A DNA stretch of 64,000 bases from Streptomyces sp. R21 (lineage in GTDB: Bacteria > Actinomycetota > Actinomycetes > Streptomycetales > Streptomycetaceae), in NCBI RefSeq assembly GCF_041051975.1, contig NZ_CP163435.1, forward strand, positions 3,534,001 through 3,598,000, read 5' to 3'. Below the pieces are notes generated by a model, which was not told where the DNA came from, did not search any database, and was given only the letters and a program-made list of their open reading frames with translations. A program made the position numbers and the translations under genes. Numbering within the stretch: the first letter of the stretch is position 1; each line of letters opens with the position of its first letter. Positions 27,594-39,699 of this stretch are shown here, in pieces.

Positions 27594-29977
27594 TACTGGC
27601 AGGCCTCGCAGCTTTCGGGGTTTTCGAGGGAGCAGGCGACGGCGTCCTCGTCGGGGGTCGCCTGCTGTACGGGGATCGGGGTCTGGGCCTGTGCCGCGCG
27701 GGCGATGCGGGTCGCCGGGCGCGAGCGCAGGTAGTACGTCGTCTTCAGGCCCGACTTCCAGGCGTACGCGTACATCGAGGAGAGCTTGCCGATGGTCGGC
27801 GTCTCCAGGAACAGGTTCAGCGACTGGGCCTGGTCCAGGAACGGCGTGCGGGCGGCGGCCATGTCGATGAGGCCGCGCTGCGGGATCTCCCACGCCGTGC
27901 GGTACAGGTCGCGGACGTCCTGCGGGACCCAGGTGAAGCCCTGCACCGAGCCGCCCGACTCGCGCAGCGCCTCGCGGGTCTGCGCGTCCCACACGCCGAG
28001 CTTCTTCAACTCGTCGACCAGGTAGGAGTTGACCTGGAGGAACTCGCCGGACAGCGTCTCGCGCTTGAACAGGTTGGAGACCTGCGGCTCGATGCACTCG
28101 TAGACGCCCGCGATGGACGCGATGGTGGCGGTCGGCGCGATCGCCAGGAGCAGCGAGTTGCGCATGCCGACGGAGGCGATACGGGAGCGCAGGGCCGCCC
28201 AGCGCTCCGGCCAGGTCAGCTCGACGTCGTAGTGGTCGGGGTGCAGGACGCCGCGGGCCGTACGGGTCTTCTCCCAGGCGGGGAGGGGCCCGTTGCGCTC
28301 GGCGAGGTCGGTGGAGGCCTCGTACGCGGCGAGCATGATGCGCTCGGCGATGCGCGTGGAGAGGGCCTTGGCCTCGGGCGAGTCGAAGGGGATGCGCAGC
28401 TTGAAGAAGACGTCCTGGAGGCCCATCGCGCCGAGGCCGACGGGACGCCACTTCGCGTTCGACCGGCCCGCCTGCTCGGTCGGGTAGAAGTTGATGTCGA
28501 CGACGCGGTCGAGGAAGGTGACGGCCGTGCGGACGGTCTCGTCCAGGCGGTCCCAGTCGATGTCGCCGCCGACGACGAACGAACCGAGGTTCACCGAGCC
28601 GAGGTTGCAGACCGCCGTCTCCCCGTCGTCGGTGACCTCCAGGATCTCGGTGCACAGGTTCGAGGAGTGGACGGTGTGGCCCGGCTCCGCCGTCTGGTTG
28701 GCGGTGCGGTTGGCGGCGTCCTTGAAGGTCATCCAGCCGTTGCCGGTCTGCGCGAGGGTGCGCATCATGCGGCCGTACAGATCGCGGGCCGGAATGGTCT
28801 TCTTGGCGAGCCCGGCCTCCTCCGCCTTGCGGTAGGCGGCGTCGAACGCGTCGCCCCACAGGTCGACCAGCTCGGGCACGTCGGCCGGCGAGAACAGCGA
28901 CCAGACGCCGTCCTCGTTGACCCGGCGCATGAACTCGTCCGGGATCCAGTGCGCGAGGTTCAGGTTGTGCGTACGCCGGGCGTCCTCACCGGTGTTGTCG
29001 CGCAGCTCCAGGAACTCCTCGATGTCCGAGTGCCAGGTCTCCAGGTAGACCGCGGCCGCGCCCTTGCGCCGGCCGCCCTGGTTCACCGCGGCGACCGAGG
29101 CGTCGAGGGTCTTCAGGAACGGGACGATGCCGTTGGAGTGCCCGTTGGTGCCGCGGATCAGCGAACCGCGGGAGCGGATACGGGAGTACGACAGGCCGAT
29201 ACCGCCCGCGTGCTTCGAGAGGCGCGCGACCTGGTGGTAGCGGTCGTAGATGGAGTCCAGCTCGTCCAGCGGGGAGTCGAGGAGGTAGCAGGACGACATC
29301 TGGGGGTGCCGCGTACCGGAGTTGAAGAGCGTGGGGGAGGAGGGCAGGTAGTCGAGGCGGCTCATCAGGCGGTAGAGCGCCGCCACTTCGTCCACCGCTC
29401 GGCTGGTGTCGTCCTCGGCGAGGCCCGAGGCCACGCGCAGCATGAAGTGCTGGGGCGTCTCGACGACCTTGCGGGTGATCGGGTGCCGGAGCAGGTAGCG
29501 GCTGTGCAGGGTGCGCAGGCCGAAGTAGCCGAAGCGGTCGTCGGCGCCGGTGTCGATCAGCGCGTCGAGACGGGCCGTGTGCAGCCGTACGAAGTCGGCG
29601 GTGCGGTCGGCGATCAGACCCTCGCGGTGCCCGACCGCGACCGAGCCGGAGAACGACGTGACACCCTGCGACGCGGCCTCGGCGGCGATGCTGATCGTCA
29701 GCAGGCGCGCGGCGAGCCGGGAGTAGGCGGGGTCCTCGGAGATGAGACCCGCGGCCGCCTCGGTGGCCAGCTCGCGCAGCTCCGTCTCGTCCGCCCGGGC
29801 GGACCGGCCGCGCAGCGCGGCGGCGGCGACCCGGCCGGGGTCGGCGTCGGGGAGGTCGGCGGTGAGGTCGGTCAGGGTCCGCAGCAACGCGGTTCCCGGA
29901 GCGTCGGCCTCGGCCCCTGTCACGGTGGCCGCGGTCGCCTCGGTCGCTGAAGCCGGATCGACTGGCGCGATGGTCAC
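27593..29977 (-). CDS. nrdA: Class Ia ribonucleotide reductase large subunit NrdA
   Basis: The catalytic subunit converts ribonucleoside diphosphates to deoxyribonucleotides. The 794-residue product has the (beta-alpha)10 barrel motifs: NLCTEI, GSVNLGSF, MGLQDVFFKLRIPFDSPEA, the finger-loop stretch PTATIASIAGVYECIEP, and the C-terminal redox pair in ESCEACQ. GTG 29977 has GAGGGAGA just upstream and begins a variable Ala/Thr-rich N terminus. Expression is expected to fall when cobalamin is plentiful, through the riboswitch upstream, so that the B12-dependent class II enzyme takes over (established for S. coelicolor nrdABS). Confidence 0.95.
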   Translation of the reverse strand: MTIAPVDPASATEATAATVTGAEADAPGTALLRTLTDLTADLPDADPGRVAAAALRGRSARADETELRELATEAAAGLISEDPAYSRLAARLLTISIAAEAASQGVTSFSGSVAVGHREGLIADRTADFVRLHTARLDALIDTGADDRFGYFGLRTLHSRYLLRHPITRKVVETPQHFMLRVASGLAEDDTSRAVDEVAALYRLMSRLDYLPSSPTLFNSGTRHPQMSSCYLLDSPLDELDSIYDRYHQVARLSKHAGGIGLSYSRIRSRGSLIRGTNGHSNGIVPFLKTLDASVAAVNQGGRRKGAAAVYLETWHSDIEEFLELRDNTGEDARRTHNLNLAHWIPDEFMRRVNEDGVWSLFSPADVPELVDLWGDAFDAAYRKAEEAGLAKKTIPARDLYGRMMRTLAQTGNGWMTFKDAANRTANQTAEPGHTVHSSNLCTEILEVTDDGETAVCNLGSVNLGSFVVGGDIDWDRLDETVRTAVTFLDRVVDINFYPTEQAGRSNAKWRPVGLGAMGLQDVFFKLRIPFDSPEAKALSTRIAERIMLAAYEASTDLAERNGPLPAWEKTRTARGVLHPDHYDVELTWPERWAALRSRIASVGMRNSLLLAIAPTATIASIAGVYECIEPQVSNLFKRETLSGEFLQVNSYLVDELKKLGVWDAQTREALRESGGSVQGFTWVPQDVRDLYRTAWEIPQRGLIDMAAARTPFLDQAQSLNLFLETPTIGKLSSMYAYAWKSGLKTTYYLRSRPATRIARAAQAQTPIPVQQATPDEDAVACSLENPESCEACQ

Positions 29978-30114
29978 GTGGGACTCTCCCTCGCTCGGCA
30001 CGGGGCCAGGGGCGAGGGCAGCAGGGCGCACGGGCTCGGACAGGCCCGCGCGCGTCCAGCTGACCCACTCCGCGAGGCCCGGACGTCATGGCACCCGGGC
30101 CGGTCGGCCGGGCG

Positions 30115-30217
30115 CGCTGTCGGCAGGTCCTCGGACTGACCAGGTGCGCAAATGCGCACGAGTACACCGTTGCGGGACAGTTCCGGATTCGCACCGGATT
30201 CCCCTGCGGCGACAGCG
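30115..30217 (-). promoter_or_regulatory. Cobalamin (B12) riboswitch upstream of nrdABS
   Basis: Read on the minus strand, the leader has a P1 stem CGCTGTCG/CGACAGCG (30210-30217 with 30115-30122), a core GGGGAATCCGGTGCGAATCC, CTGTCCCGCAACGGTGT, and the B12 box AGTCCGAGGACCTGCC (30122-30137). These are the conserved parts of the cobalamin aptamer. A 137-nt expression platform follows before nrdA; I see no clear T-tract terminator, so control may be on translation. In the 313-bp gap 29978-30290 no other gene is visible. Confidence 0.9.
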
Positions 30218-30290
30218 AGCATGAGCATACATCTTGTGCCGGGCTGCGGGAGCACCCCCACATGTTGTGTCGCGCTGCTGTCGAAGAGTG

Positions 30291-30797
30291 TCAGAGCGTC
30301 AACTCGTAGGCGAGCAGCATGATGTCGTCGAGCTCCGGGATCGGGTTCCAGTCACGCTCGGGGGCGCGGGTGAAGCCGAGGCGTTCGTAGATGCGGTGGG
30401 CGGCGTGCATGGAGCTCTGGGTCGACAGGACGACGCGCATGCAGCCGGGCGTGGTGCGGGCGCGGTCGAGGCACGCGCGCACGAGGGCGGCCCCCGCGCC
30501 CTTGCCGCGGGCGTCCTTGATGACCGCCAGCATCCGGATCTCGGCCTCTCCCTCGCGGGCGATGTCGGCCATGGGGCCGCCCTGCGGCACGAAGGTCACG
30601 CCTCCGAGCAGGCGGGTGCCCTCGGCGGCGACGAGGACCTCGGCCGCGGCGGCTCGCTTCGCCACGTTCCGCAGCTCGCCGAGGTAGCTGTCGCTCTCGC
30701 CGAAGTCGAGGAGGCCGTCGTCGAGGTAGGCCCCTGCGGTGATCTCTCCGAGAGGCGTGTAGTCGCCGGGGGCCGCCCGGCGGATCTCGATGTCCAT
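30291..30797 (-). CDS. GNAT-family N-acetyltransferase
   Basis: A 168-residue GNAT enzyme. The acetyl-CoA binding loop is LAVIKDARGKGAGAALVRACLDRA (Q/RxxGxG/A form, about residues 92-115), followed by IYERLGFTRAPERDWNP in motif B. GNAT enzymes transfer an acetyl group to an amine; the substrate is unknown. The gene is alone, 73 bp beyond the 5' side of the riboswitch, with its own upstream terminator-bounded region. Confidence 0.82.
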   Translation of the reverse strand: MDIEIRRAAPGDYTPLGEITAGAYLDDGLLDFGESDSYLGELRNVAKRAAAAEVLVAAEGTRLLGGVTFVPQGGPMADIAREGEAEIRMLAVIKDARGKGAGAALVRACLDRARTTPGCMRVVLSTQSSMHAAHRIYERLGFTRAPERDWNPIPELDDIMLLAYELTL

Positions 30798-30826
30798 GCG
30801 GGGCAGTGTGCATCAGGGGCACGGCG

Positions 30827-30856
30827 AAGGGCCGCCGGATTTCTCCGACGGCCCTT
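30827..30856. terminator. Hairpin after the symporter gene
   Basis: AAGGGCCG at 30827-30834 pairs with CGGCCCTT at 30849-30856, with further partial pairing inside. It lies 25 nt after the stop of the leftward symporter gene. Confidence 0.6.
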
Positions 30857-30880
30857 GAGCGTCCCTCCGGTTCAGGCGGC

Positions 30881-32491
30881 CTAGTGGCTCGCGCCCGCCG
30901 TCGCCGGCGGGAGTTCCACCTGTACGCCGGCGTCGCCCGCGTCCGCCGTGTAGTCGGCCGGGGACGTCTCGTCGATGCCGTCGGGGGCCTTGAACGCGCG
31001 CAGGGCGAAGGTCAGGACCACCGTCACCGCCACGTTCAGCACGAAGGCCGTCAGACCGATGTAGCCGATCTCCCCGATGCCGGGGATCTCCTTGGAGCTG
31101 CCGCCGAAGTGCTTCTGGGTCGGCGAGGCGACACCGTATGCGGCGAGCGTGCCGTAGACCATGCCGACCGCCCAGCCGCCGAGCAGCGCCCAGCGGTGGA
31201 ACCAGCGGGTGAACAGGCCGCCGACCAGGGCCGGGAAGGTCTGCAGGATCCAGATGCCGCCGAGCAGCTGGAAGTTGATGGCGACCGTCTTGTCCATGGT
31301 GAGGACGAAGACCAGCGCGCCGACCTTCACCAGGAGCGAGACCAGCTTGGAGACCTTGGTCTCCTGCTGCGGCGTCGCGTCCGGCTTGATGAAGTCCTTG
31401 TAGATGTTGCGGGTGAAGAGGTTCGCCGCGGCGATGGACATGATGGCCGCCGGCACGAGCGCGCCGATGCCGATCGCGGCGAACGCGACGCCCGCGAACC
31501 AGTCCGGGAACATGTTCTCGAACAGCTGCGGGATGGCGAGCTGGCCGTTCTGCACGTTCACACCGGCCGCGATCGCCATGAACCCGAGCAGCGCCAGCAG
31601 GCCCAGCATCAGCGAGTACAGCGGCAGGATCGTGGTGTTGCGGCGGATCACCTCACGGCTGCGCGAGGACAGCGTCGCCGTGATCGAGTGCGGATACATG
31701 AACAGCGCCAGTGCCGAGCCGAGCGCGAGAGTGGCGTACGTCCACTGGCCGGCCGGTGCGGGCACCACGCCGCCCGCGCCCGCCTTCGCGTACTTGTCGC
31801 TCGCGGCCTGGAAGATCTCGTCGAAGCCGCCCAGCTTGATCGGGATGTAGATGATCGCCACCGCGATGACGATGTAGATCAGGGTGTCCTTCACGAACGC
31901 GATCAGGGCGGGGGCCCGCAGACCGGACGAGTACGTGTAGGCCGCCAGCACGCCGAAGGCGATCAGCAGCGGCAGGTCCTTCACGAACCAGTTGGTGCCC
32001 TCGCCGCCGCCGACGCCCATCACGTCCAGGACGGCCTGGATGCCGACCAGTTGGAGCGCGATGTACGGCATCGTGGCGAGGATGCCGGTGACGGCGACCG
32101 CCAGCGACAGCCCCTTCGAGCCGAAGCGCCCGCGCACGAAGTCCGACGTCGTCACGTACCCGTGCTTGTGCGACACCGACCACAGGCGCGGCAGGAAGGT
32201 GAAGATCAGCGGGTAGACCAGGATCGTGTACGGCACCGCGAAGAAGCCGGCTGCGCCCGCCGCGTAGATCGCGGCCGGTACGGCGACGAAGGTGTACGCC
32301 GTGTACAGGTCGCCGCCGAGCAGGAACCAGGTGACCCAGGTGCCGAACGAACGTCCGCCCAGGCCCCATTCGTCGAGGCTGTGCTCGTTGTCGGCCCTGC
32401 GCCAGCGGGCCGCCAGGAAGCCCAGGACCGTGACGGCCAGGAAGAAGAAGATGAAGACGCCGAGGGCGACTCCGTTCACACCGTCCTTCAT
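30881..32491 (-). CDS. Sodium:solute symporter, monocarboxylate type (MctP-like)
   Basis: This 536-residue transporter of the SSS family has about 13 membrane segments. It contains SSS motifs such as GGRSFGTWVTWFLLGGDLYTAYTF near residue 45 and the GIGALVPAAIMSIAAANLFTRN region. It is closest to the MctP group (pyruvate, lactate, propionate, acetate), judging by the paired DUF3311 protein and by SHKHGYVTTSDFVRGRFGS. The DUF3311 gene precedes it and overlaps by 4 nt. Its neighbours, cstA and ybdD, are also linked to pyruvate uptake, so the four genes may form a carboxylate scavenging set. Confidence 0.85.
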   Translation of the reverse strand: MKDGVNGVALGVFIFFFLAVTVLGFLAARWRRADNEHSLDEWGLGGRSFGTWVTWFLLGGDLYTAYTFVAVPAAIYAAGAAGFFAVPYTILVYPLIFTFLPRLWSVSHKHGYVTTSDFVRGRFGSKGLSLAVAVTGILATMPYIALQLVGIQAVLDVMGVGGGEGTNWFVKDLPLLIAFGVLAAYTYSSGLRAPALIAFVKDTLIYIVIAVAIIYIPIKLGGFDEIFQAASDKYAKAGAGGVVPAPAGQWTYATLALGSALALFMYPHSITATLSSRSREVIRRNTTILPLYSLMLGLLALLGFMAIAAGVNVQNGQLAIPQLFENMFPDWFAGVAFAAIGIGALVPAAIMSIAAANLFTRNIYKDFIKPDATPQQETKVSKLVSLLVKVGALVFVLTMDKTVAINFQLLGGIWILQTFPALVGGLFTRWFHRWALLGGWAVGMVYGTLAAYGVASPTQKHFGGSSKEIPGIGEIGYIGLTAFVLNVAVTVVLTFALRAFKAPDGIDETSPADYTADAGDAGVQVELPPATAGASH

Positions 32492-32778
32492 GCCCCCGCA
32501 CCGCCCTTCTGCGAGGTGCGGGCGCGCTGGTCACGCTTCCACAGCTGGTACGCGAGCATCGTGAGCGCCGTGGAGATGACCACCCACAGAATCTGGTACC
32601 AGTAGAAGAACGGGATACCGGCGAACGCCGGGTCGGTCTTCGCGTACGAGCCGACCCACAGCATCGCCACGAACGGCGCGAACAGGCAGAGGGCGATCAC
32701 CACACGGACCGGTGTCACCACCGGTGGGTTCGCGTCAGGTGCACCTGACGTGTCTGGCACATCCGTCACTTCCGACAT
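32488..32778 (-). CDS. DUF3311 small membrane partner of the symporter
   Basis: A 96-residue protein with two membrane segments (VRVVIALCLFAPFVAMLWVG and YQILWVVISTALTMLAYQLW) and a basic C-terminal tail (KRDQRARTSQKGG). Small DUF3311 proteins regularly precede SSS-family symporters and are believed to be accessory subunits. Its stop overlaps the symporter start (ATGA). The product begins MSEVTDVPDTS; the promoter probably lies in the 98 bp before it. Confidence 0.85.
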   Translation of the reverse strand: MSEVTDVPDTSGAPDANPPVVTPVRVVIALCLFAPFVAMLWVGSYAKTDPAFAGIPFFYWYQILWVVISTALTMLAYQLWKRDQRARTSQKGGAGA

Positions 32779-32876
32779 ACGGCGGCTCCGTCCCCTCACT
32801 GATCAACCTGTGTAACGCGCAGGCAATCTAGGCGACGGTGTCCCGGAAGCGGAACCCCTCGTCCGTATTCCGGTCC

Positions 32877-33048
32877 TCAGCAGCAGCGGAATCCCTGGCG
32901 GGGGTCCTTCTCCTGGCGGTCCGTCCGCATTCGCTCGAAGTCACGGCGGGAGGGTACTCGGGCCTCCTGATGGTTCCCGCGTACGTGCGCCACATAGCGG
33001 TCGTACGCGGATTCGTCCGTCAATTCGCGTACGTACCAGCGGATTCCC

Positions 33049-33077
<29 letters not shown>
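32877..33077 (-). CDS. YbdD/YjiX-family small protein (CstA partner)
   Basis: A 66-residue protein (MRSALVRAARGIRWYVRELTDESAYDRYV...) of the YbdD/YjiX family (DUF466), recognised by the YDRYVAHVRGNHPE-like motif (here YDRYVAHVRGNHQEA) and a Cys-Cys end. In E. coli the homologues are encoded directly after cstA and btsT, and YbdD is needed for CstA pyruvate uptake. It overlaps the end of cstA by 29 nt in another frame. Confidence 0.88.
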
Positions 33078-35187
<2,110 letters not shown>

Positions 35188-35307
35188 CGGGGAGTCCTCC
35201 CGTCCATACGGAGACGGGAGGAACGTAGAGCAGGAACAGCAGTTGCGCTACACCGCGTGCCTTACCTCAAGGGCTCAGGACGTCATGAGCTCAGGACTTC
35301 AAGTGGC

Positions 35308-36126
<819 letters not shown>

Positions 36127-36214
36127 TCACATCGTGGCACGGCTTCGTGCGCGAGTTCCCTGTGAGTATCCCCCGCACGCTCCGTGATCCCCTCTATATA
36201 CCGTCGGACCCCTC

Positions 36215-36230
36215 GCTGGTCTAGTCCACC
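36215..36230. promoter_or_regulatory. DasR operator (dre) near dasR
   Basis: GCTGGTCTAGTCCACC matches the dre consensus ACTGGTCTAGACCAGT in 11 of 16 positions, including the core TGGTCTAG and CCA. A further half-site ATGGTCCAC follows near 36239. The dasR-dasA gap (36073-36491, 419 bp) contains no gene. It also has a TTGACA at 36350 and a weaker dre-like CTAGGTCTAGGCCAAG at 36361. Confidence 0.8.
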
Positions 36231-36385
36231 GCGCTGAAATGGTCCACTCGGTTTCGCGCGAAGCGACCTGGCCTTTTCGCTACTTACCTACTTAAAGGTC
36301 CTTGCATATGTAGGTCCCATAACGGACGGCTGGAGGGGGTTATTCACCCTTGACACCCCCCTAGGTCTAGGCCAAGCTCCGGGCT

Positions 36386-36409
36386 ACTGGTCTACACCAT
36401 TGGTCCAGT
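36386..36409 (+). promoter_or_regulatory. Two overlapping DasR operators before dasA
   Basis: ACTGGTCTACACCATT (36386-36401) and ACACCATTGGTCCAGT (36394-36409) overlap and together give two dre-type sites about 85-105 bp before the dasA start. This matches the two-site layout described for dasA in S. coelicolor. Confidence 0.88.
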
Positions 36410-36491
36410 CCCGGCCCCGCTGGGCGGTATCCACTGCAACGGTCACCGCAGGGAGCGTGGGGGGTTTGAGGGCATCCCTGAGGAGGGTGGC

Positions 36492-37772
36492 GTGAAGCGC
36501 AAGCTGATAGCCGCGATCGGTATCGCGGGCATGATGATCTCGGTCGCGGCCTGCGGCGGCAGTGACGACAGCGACAGCGGCAAGAAGGCGGGGGCCGACG
36601 GCTACAAGGGGGAGACCCTGACCGTCTGGGCGATGGACGGCTCCACCCCGCCGGCCTGGACCAAGGACCTGCAGGCCGCCTTCAAGAAGAAGACCGGCGC
36701 GACGCTGAAGTTCGAGACCCAGAAGTGGGACGGGATCCAGCAGAAGATCACCACCGCCCTCTCCGAGTCCAGCCCGCCGGACGTCGTCGAGGTCGGCAAC
36801 ACCCAGACCCCCGCGTACGCGGCCACCGGCGGCCTCGCCGACCTCAGCGACCTGAAGAGCAGCATCGGCGCCGACTGGGCCGAGAACCTCAACGCGTCCG
36901 CGGTCTTCGACGGCAAGCAGTACGCGGCGCCCTGGTACTTCGCCAACCGCGTCGTCATCTACAACAAGAAGGTCTGGGCCGACGCCGGCATCAAGGGCAC
37001 CCCGAAGACGCGGGACGAGTTCTACAAGGACCTCGACGCCATCGGCAAGAAGACCAAGGCCGAGCCGATCTACCTGCCCGGCCAGAACTGGTACTTCTTC
37101 GACGGTCTGACCATCGGCCAGGGTGCCGACCTGGTGAAGAAGGACGGCGACAAGTACGTCTCCAACCTCGCCGACCCCAAGGTCACCGCGGCCATGGAGA
37201 TCTACAAGAAGTACCAGTCCTATTCCAAGGCCCCCATGGACAAGGACGAGGCCACCCCGCAGCAGGCCGAGGTCTTCGCCAAGGGCAACGTCGGTGCCTT
37301 CATCGGCATGGGCTGGGAGGCCGGCACGGCCATCGCCGCCAACAAGAAGATCGAGAAGGACATCGGCTACTTCACCATCCCCGGTGAGACCGCCGACAAG
37401 CCCGAGGGCGTCTTCCTCGGCGGCTCCAACTTCGCGGTGGCCGCGGGCAGCAAGAAGCAGGACCTCGCCAAGGAGTTCCTGAAGCTCGCCCTGTCCGACA
37501 AGTTCGAGGGTGCGCTCGCCAAGCAGAACGGCGTCATCCCGAACAAGGAGTCGCTCAACTCCGTCCTCGCGGGCAACGTCGTCGCCGAGGCGGCCGCTCC
37601 CGCCGCCAAGCAGGGCGGCACCACGCCGCTGATCCCCGAGTGGGCCGCGGTGGAGAACACCCCGAACCCGATCAAGACGTACATGACCGCGGTTCTGAAG
37701 GGCAAGTCGCCGGCCGACGCTGCCAAGCAGGTCGAGGCCGAGATCAACAAGCGGCTCTCGCAGAAGAGCTGA
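36492..37772 (+). CDS. dasA: Chitobiose-binding lipoprotein DasA
   Basis: DasA is the substrate-binding lipoprotein of the DasABC chitobiose importer. The 426-residue precursor has a type II signal peptide (MKRKLIAAIGIAGMMISVAAC) with lipobox VAAC and lipidated Cys21, then an SBP family 1 fold with ETLTVWAMDGSTPPAWTKDL and LGGSNFAVAAGSKKQDLA. GTG 36492 has GAGGAGGGTGG before it. The importer is powered by the shared ATPase MsiK, which is not in this window. Two dre sites upstream show DasR control. Confidence 0.95.
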   Translation: MKRKLIAAIGIAGMMISVAACGGSDDSDSGKKAGADGYKGETLTVWAMDGSTPPAWTKDLQAAFKKKTGATLKFETQKWDGIQQKITTALSESSPPDVVEVGNTQTPAYAATGGLADLSDLKSSIGADWAENLNASAVFDGKQYAAPWYFANRVVIYNKKVWADAGIKGTPKTRDEFYKDLDAIGKKTKAEPIYLPGQNWYFFDGLTIGQGADLVKKDGDKYVSNLADPKVTAAMEIYKKYQSYSKAPMDKDEATPQQAEVFAKGNVGAFIGMGWEAGTAIAANKKIEKDIGYFTIPGETADKPEGVFLGGSNFAVAAGSKKQDLAKEFLKLALSDKFEGALAKQNGVIPNKESLNSVLAGNVVAEAAAPAAKQGGTTPLIPEWAAVENTPNPIKTYMTAVLKGKSPADAAKQVEAEINKRLSQKS

Positions 37773-37867
37773 CCCACCCTCCGCCGGGGGACGGCCGGAC
37801 GGCCGCAACGCCGCCGAGCCGTTCCCCGGCGCGCACGTGCCAGTGGCGATCTGGAGAGATGGCGAGC

Positions 37868-38863
37868 ATGTCAGTGCAGACCGAACGCGCGGACACGGTC
37901 CCGGCATCGGGCGTCCGTAAGACCGGCGGGGCCCCGCCCGGCCCCGGAGGCGGGGAGACCCGTACGAACAGACGTGGCGGATCCTTCGCCCCCTACCTGC
38001 TCCTGCTGCCGGCGCTGCTCTTCACCGCGGTGCTGCTCGGCTGGCCGCTGGTCAAGAACGGCATGCTGTCGTTCCAGAACATGAACCCGCGCCAGCTGAT
38101 CCTGCACCTCACCGAGTGGAACGGGTTCGACAACTACCAGGAGGTCCTGGGTAGTTCGGACTTCTGGAAGGTCGTCCAGCGGTCGGTGGTCTTCACCGCC
38201 GTCAACGTCGTCCTCATCATGGTGCTCGGTACGCTCGTCGGCCTGCTCCTCGCCCGCCTCGGCAAGCGCATGCGGCTGCTGCTGATGCTCGGCCTCGTGC
38301 TCGCCTGGGCGATGCCGGTGATCGCCGCGACCACCGTCTACCAGTGGCTGTTCGCCCAGCGCTTCGGCGTCGTCAACTGGCTGCTCGACAAGGCCGGCTG
38401 GCACTCGATGGCCGACTACAACTGGTTCGGCACCCAGCTCTCCACCTTCTCCGTGATCGCCCTGCTGCTCGTCTGGCAGTCGATCCCGTTCGTGGCGATC
38501 AATCTCTACGCCGCCACGACCACGATCCCCAAGGAGCTCTACGAGGCCGCCTCGATCGACGGGGCCGGGACCTGGAAGAGCTTCACCTCGGTGACGTTCC
38601 CGTACCTGCGGCCGTTCCTGTGGGCGACGACGTTCCTGGAGGTCATCTGGATCTTCAAGGCGTTCCCGCAGATCTTCGCGATGAACGAGGGCGGCCCCGA
38701 CCGGCTCACCGAGACCCTGCCGATCTACGCCTTCGTCGAGGGTCCCGGCAACCAGCACTACGGCATGGGCGCGGCCATCTCGTTCCTGACGATTTTCATC
38801 CTGCTCGCCCTGACCGCCTATTACCTGCGTACCGTTCTCAAGCAAGAGGAGGACGAGCTGTGA
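37868..38863 (+). CDS. dasB: Chitobiose ABC transporter permease DasB
   Basis: A 331-residue permease with six membrane segments and the EAA loop YEAASIDGAGTWKSFTSVTFP near residue 225, which contacts MsiK. It begins with a long charged N terminus (MSVQTERADTVPASG). ATG 37868 is preferred because GGAGAG is 9 nt upstream; ATG 37859 would be too close to that site. It is the second gene of the dasABC operon and overlaps dasC by 4 nt. Confidence 0.93.
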   Translation: MSVQTERADTVPASGVRKTGGAPPGPGGGETRTNRRGGSFAPYLLLLPALLFTAVLLGWPLVKNGMLSFQNMNPRQLILHLTEWNGFDNYQEVLGSSDFWKVVQRSVVFTAVNVVLIMVLGTLVGLLLARLGKRMRLLLMLGLVLAWAMPVIAATTVYQWLFAQRFGVVNWLLDKAGWHSMADYNWFGTQLSTFSVIALLLVWQSIPFVAINLYAATTTIPKELYEAASIDGAGTWKSFTSVTFPYLRPFLWATTFLEVIWIFKAFPQIFAMNEGGPDRLTETLPIYAFVEGPGNQHYGMGAAISFLTIFILLALTAYYLRTVLKQEEDEL

Positions 38864-39690
38864 AGCGCTCCCTGACGGCCCGCCTGTGGCCCAACGTGAC
38901 GGCCGTCGTTCTCTTCGTCGTCTTCGCGTTCCCCGTGTACTGGATGTTCGCCACCGCGTTCAAGCCGACCGGCGACATCATCGCGGACACCCCGGTCTTC
39001 CTGCCGACCGACGTCACCTTCGCCCACTTCAAGCGGGCCTTCCACGCCGACCACTTCTGGACCCTGGTCGGCAACTCCCTGACGGTGACCGTGCTTTCGG
39101 TGCTCCTCGCCCTCGTCATCGCGCTGCTGGCGTCCTTCGCGCTGGCCCGGATGCGGTTCAAGGGGCGGCGCGGCTTCGTCCTGACCTTCATGATCGCGCA
39201 GATGGCGCCCTGGGAGGTCATGGTCATCGCGATCTACCTGATCGTGCGGGACTCGGACATGCTCAACAGCCTCGTCCCGCTGACCGTCTTCTACATGATC
39301 ATGGTGCTGCCCTTCACGATCCTGACACTGCGCGGCTACGTCGCCGCCGTGCCCAAGGAGCTGGAGGAGTCCGCCATGGTGGACGGCTGCACCCGCACCC
39401 AGGCCTTCGTGAAGGTGATCTTCCCGCTGCTGGCGCCGGGGCTGATGGCGACGTCGCTCTTCGGCTTCGTCACGGCGTGGAACGAGTTCCCGCTGGTCCT
39501 GATCCTCAACAAGGACATCGAGAAGCAGACGCTTCCGCTGTGGCTCTCCAGTTTCCAGACGACGTTCGGTGACGACTGGGGGGCGACCATGGCGGCGGCG
39601 ACGCTCTTCGCCCTGCCCATCCTGATCCTCTTCGTCTTCCTCCAGCGCAAGGCCGTCAGCGGACTCACCTCCGGCGCCGTGAAGGGATAA
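38860..39690 (+). CDS. dasC: Chitobiose ABC transporter permease DasC
   Basis: A 276-residue permease, partner of DasB, with six membrane segments and the EAA loop ELEESAMVDGCTRTQAFVKV. The start is GTG 38860, overlapping the dasB stop as GTGA. The heterodimer forms the channel through which DasA delivers chitobiose and GlcNAc oligomers. dasD starts 9 nt after its stop. Confidence 0.93.
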   Translation: MKRSLTARLWPNVTAVVLFVVFAFPVYWMFATAFKPTGDIIADTPVFLPTDVTFAHFKRAFHADHFWTLVGNSLTVTVLSVLLALVIALLASFALARMRFKGRRGFVLTFMIAQMAPWEVMVIAIYLIVRDSDMLNSLVPLTVFYMIMVLPFTILTLRGYVAAVPKELEESAMVDGCTRTQAFVKVIFPLLAPGLMATSLFGFVTAWNEFPLVLILNKDIEKQTLPLWLSSFQTTFGDDWGATMAAATLFALPILILFVFLQRKAVSGLTSGAVKG

Positions 39691-39699
39691 CGCCACCAG

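Noticed and set aside
29978-30114. NrdR boxes before nrdA
   Set aside because: No pair matching the ACACWATATWTWGTGT-type consensus was found in the leader.
36361-36376. CTAGGTCTAGGCCAAG as a full DasR operator
   Set aside because: Only about 10 of 16 positions match; mentioned as weak in the dasA region but not counted as a site.
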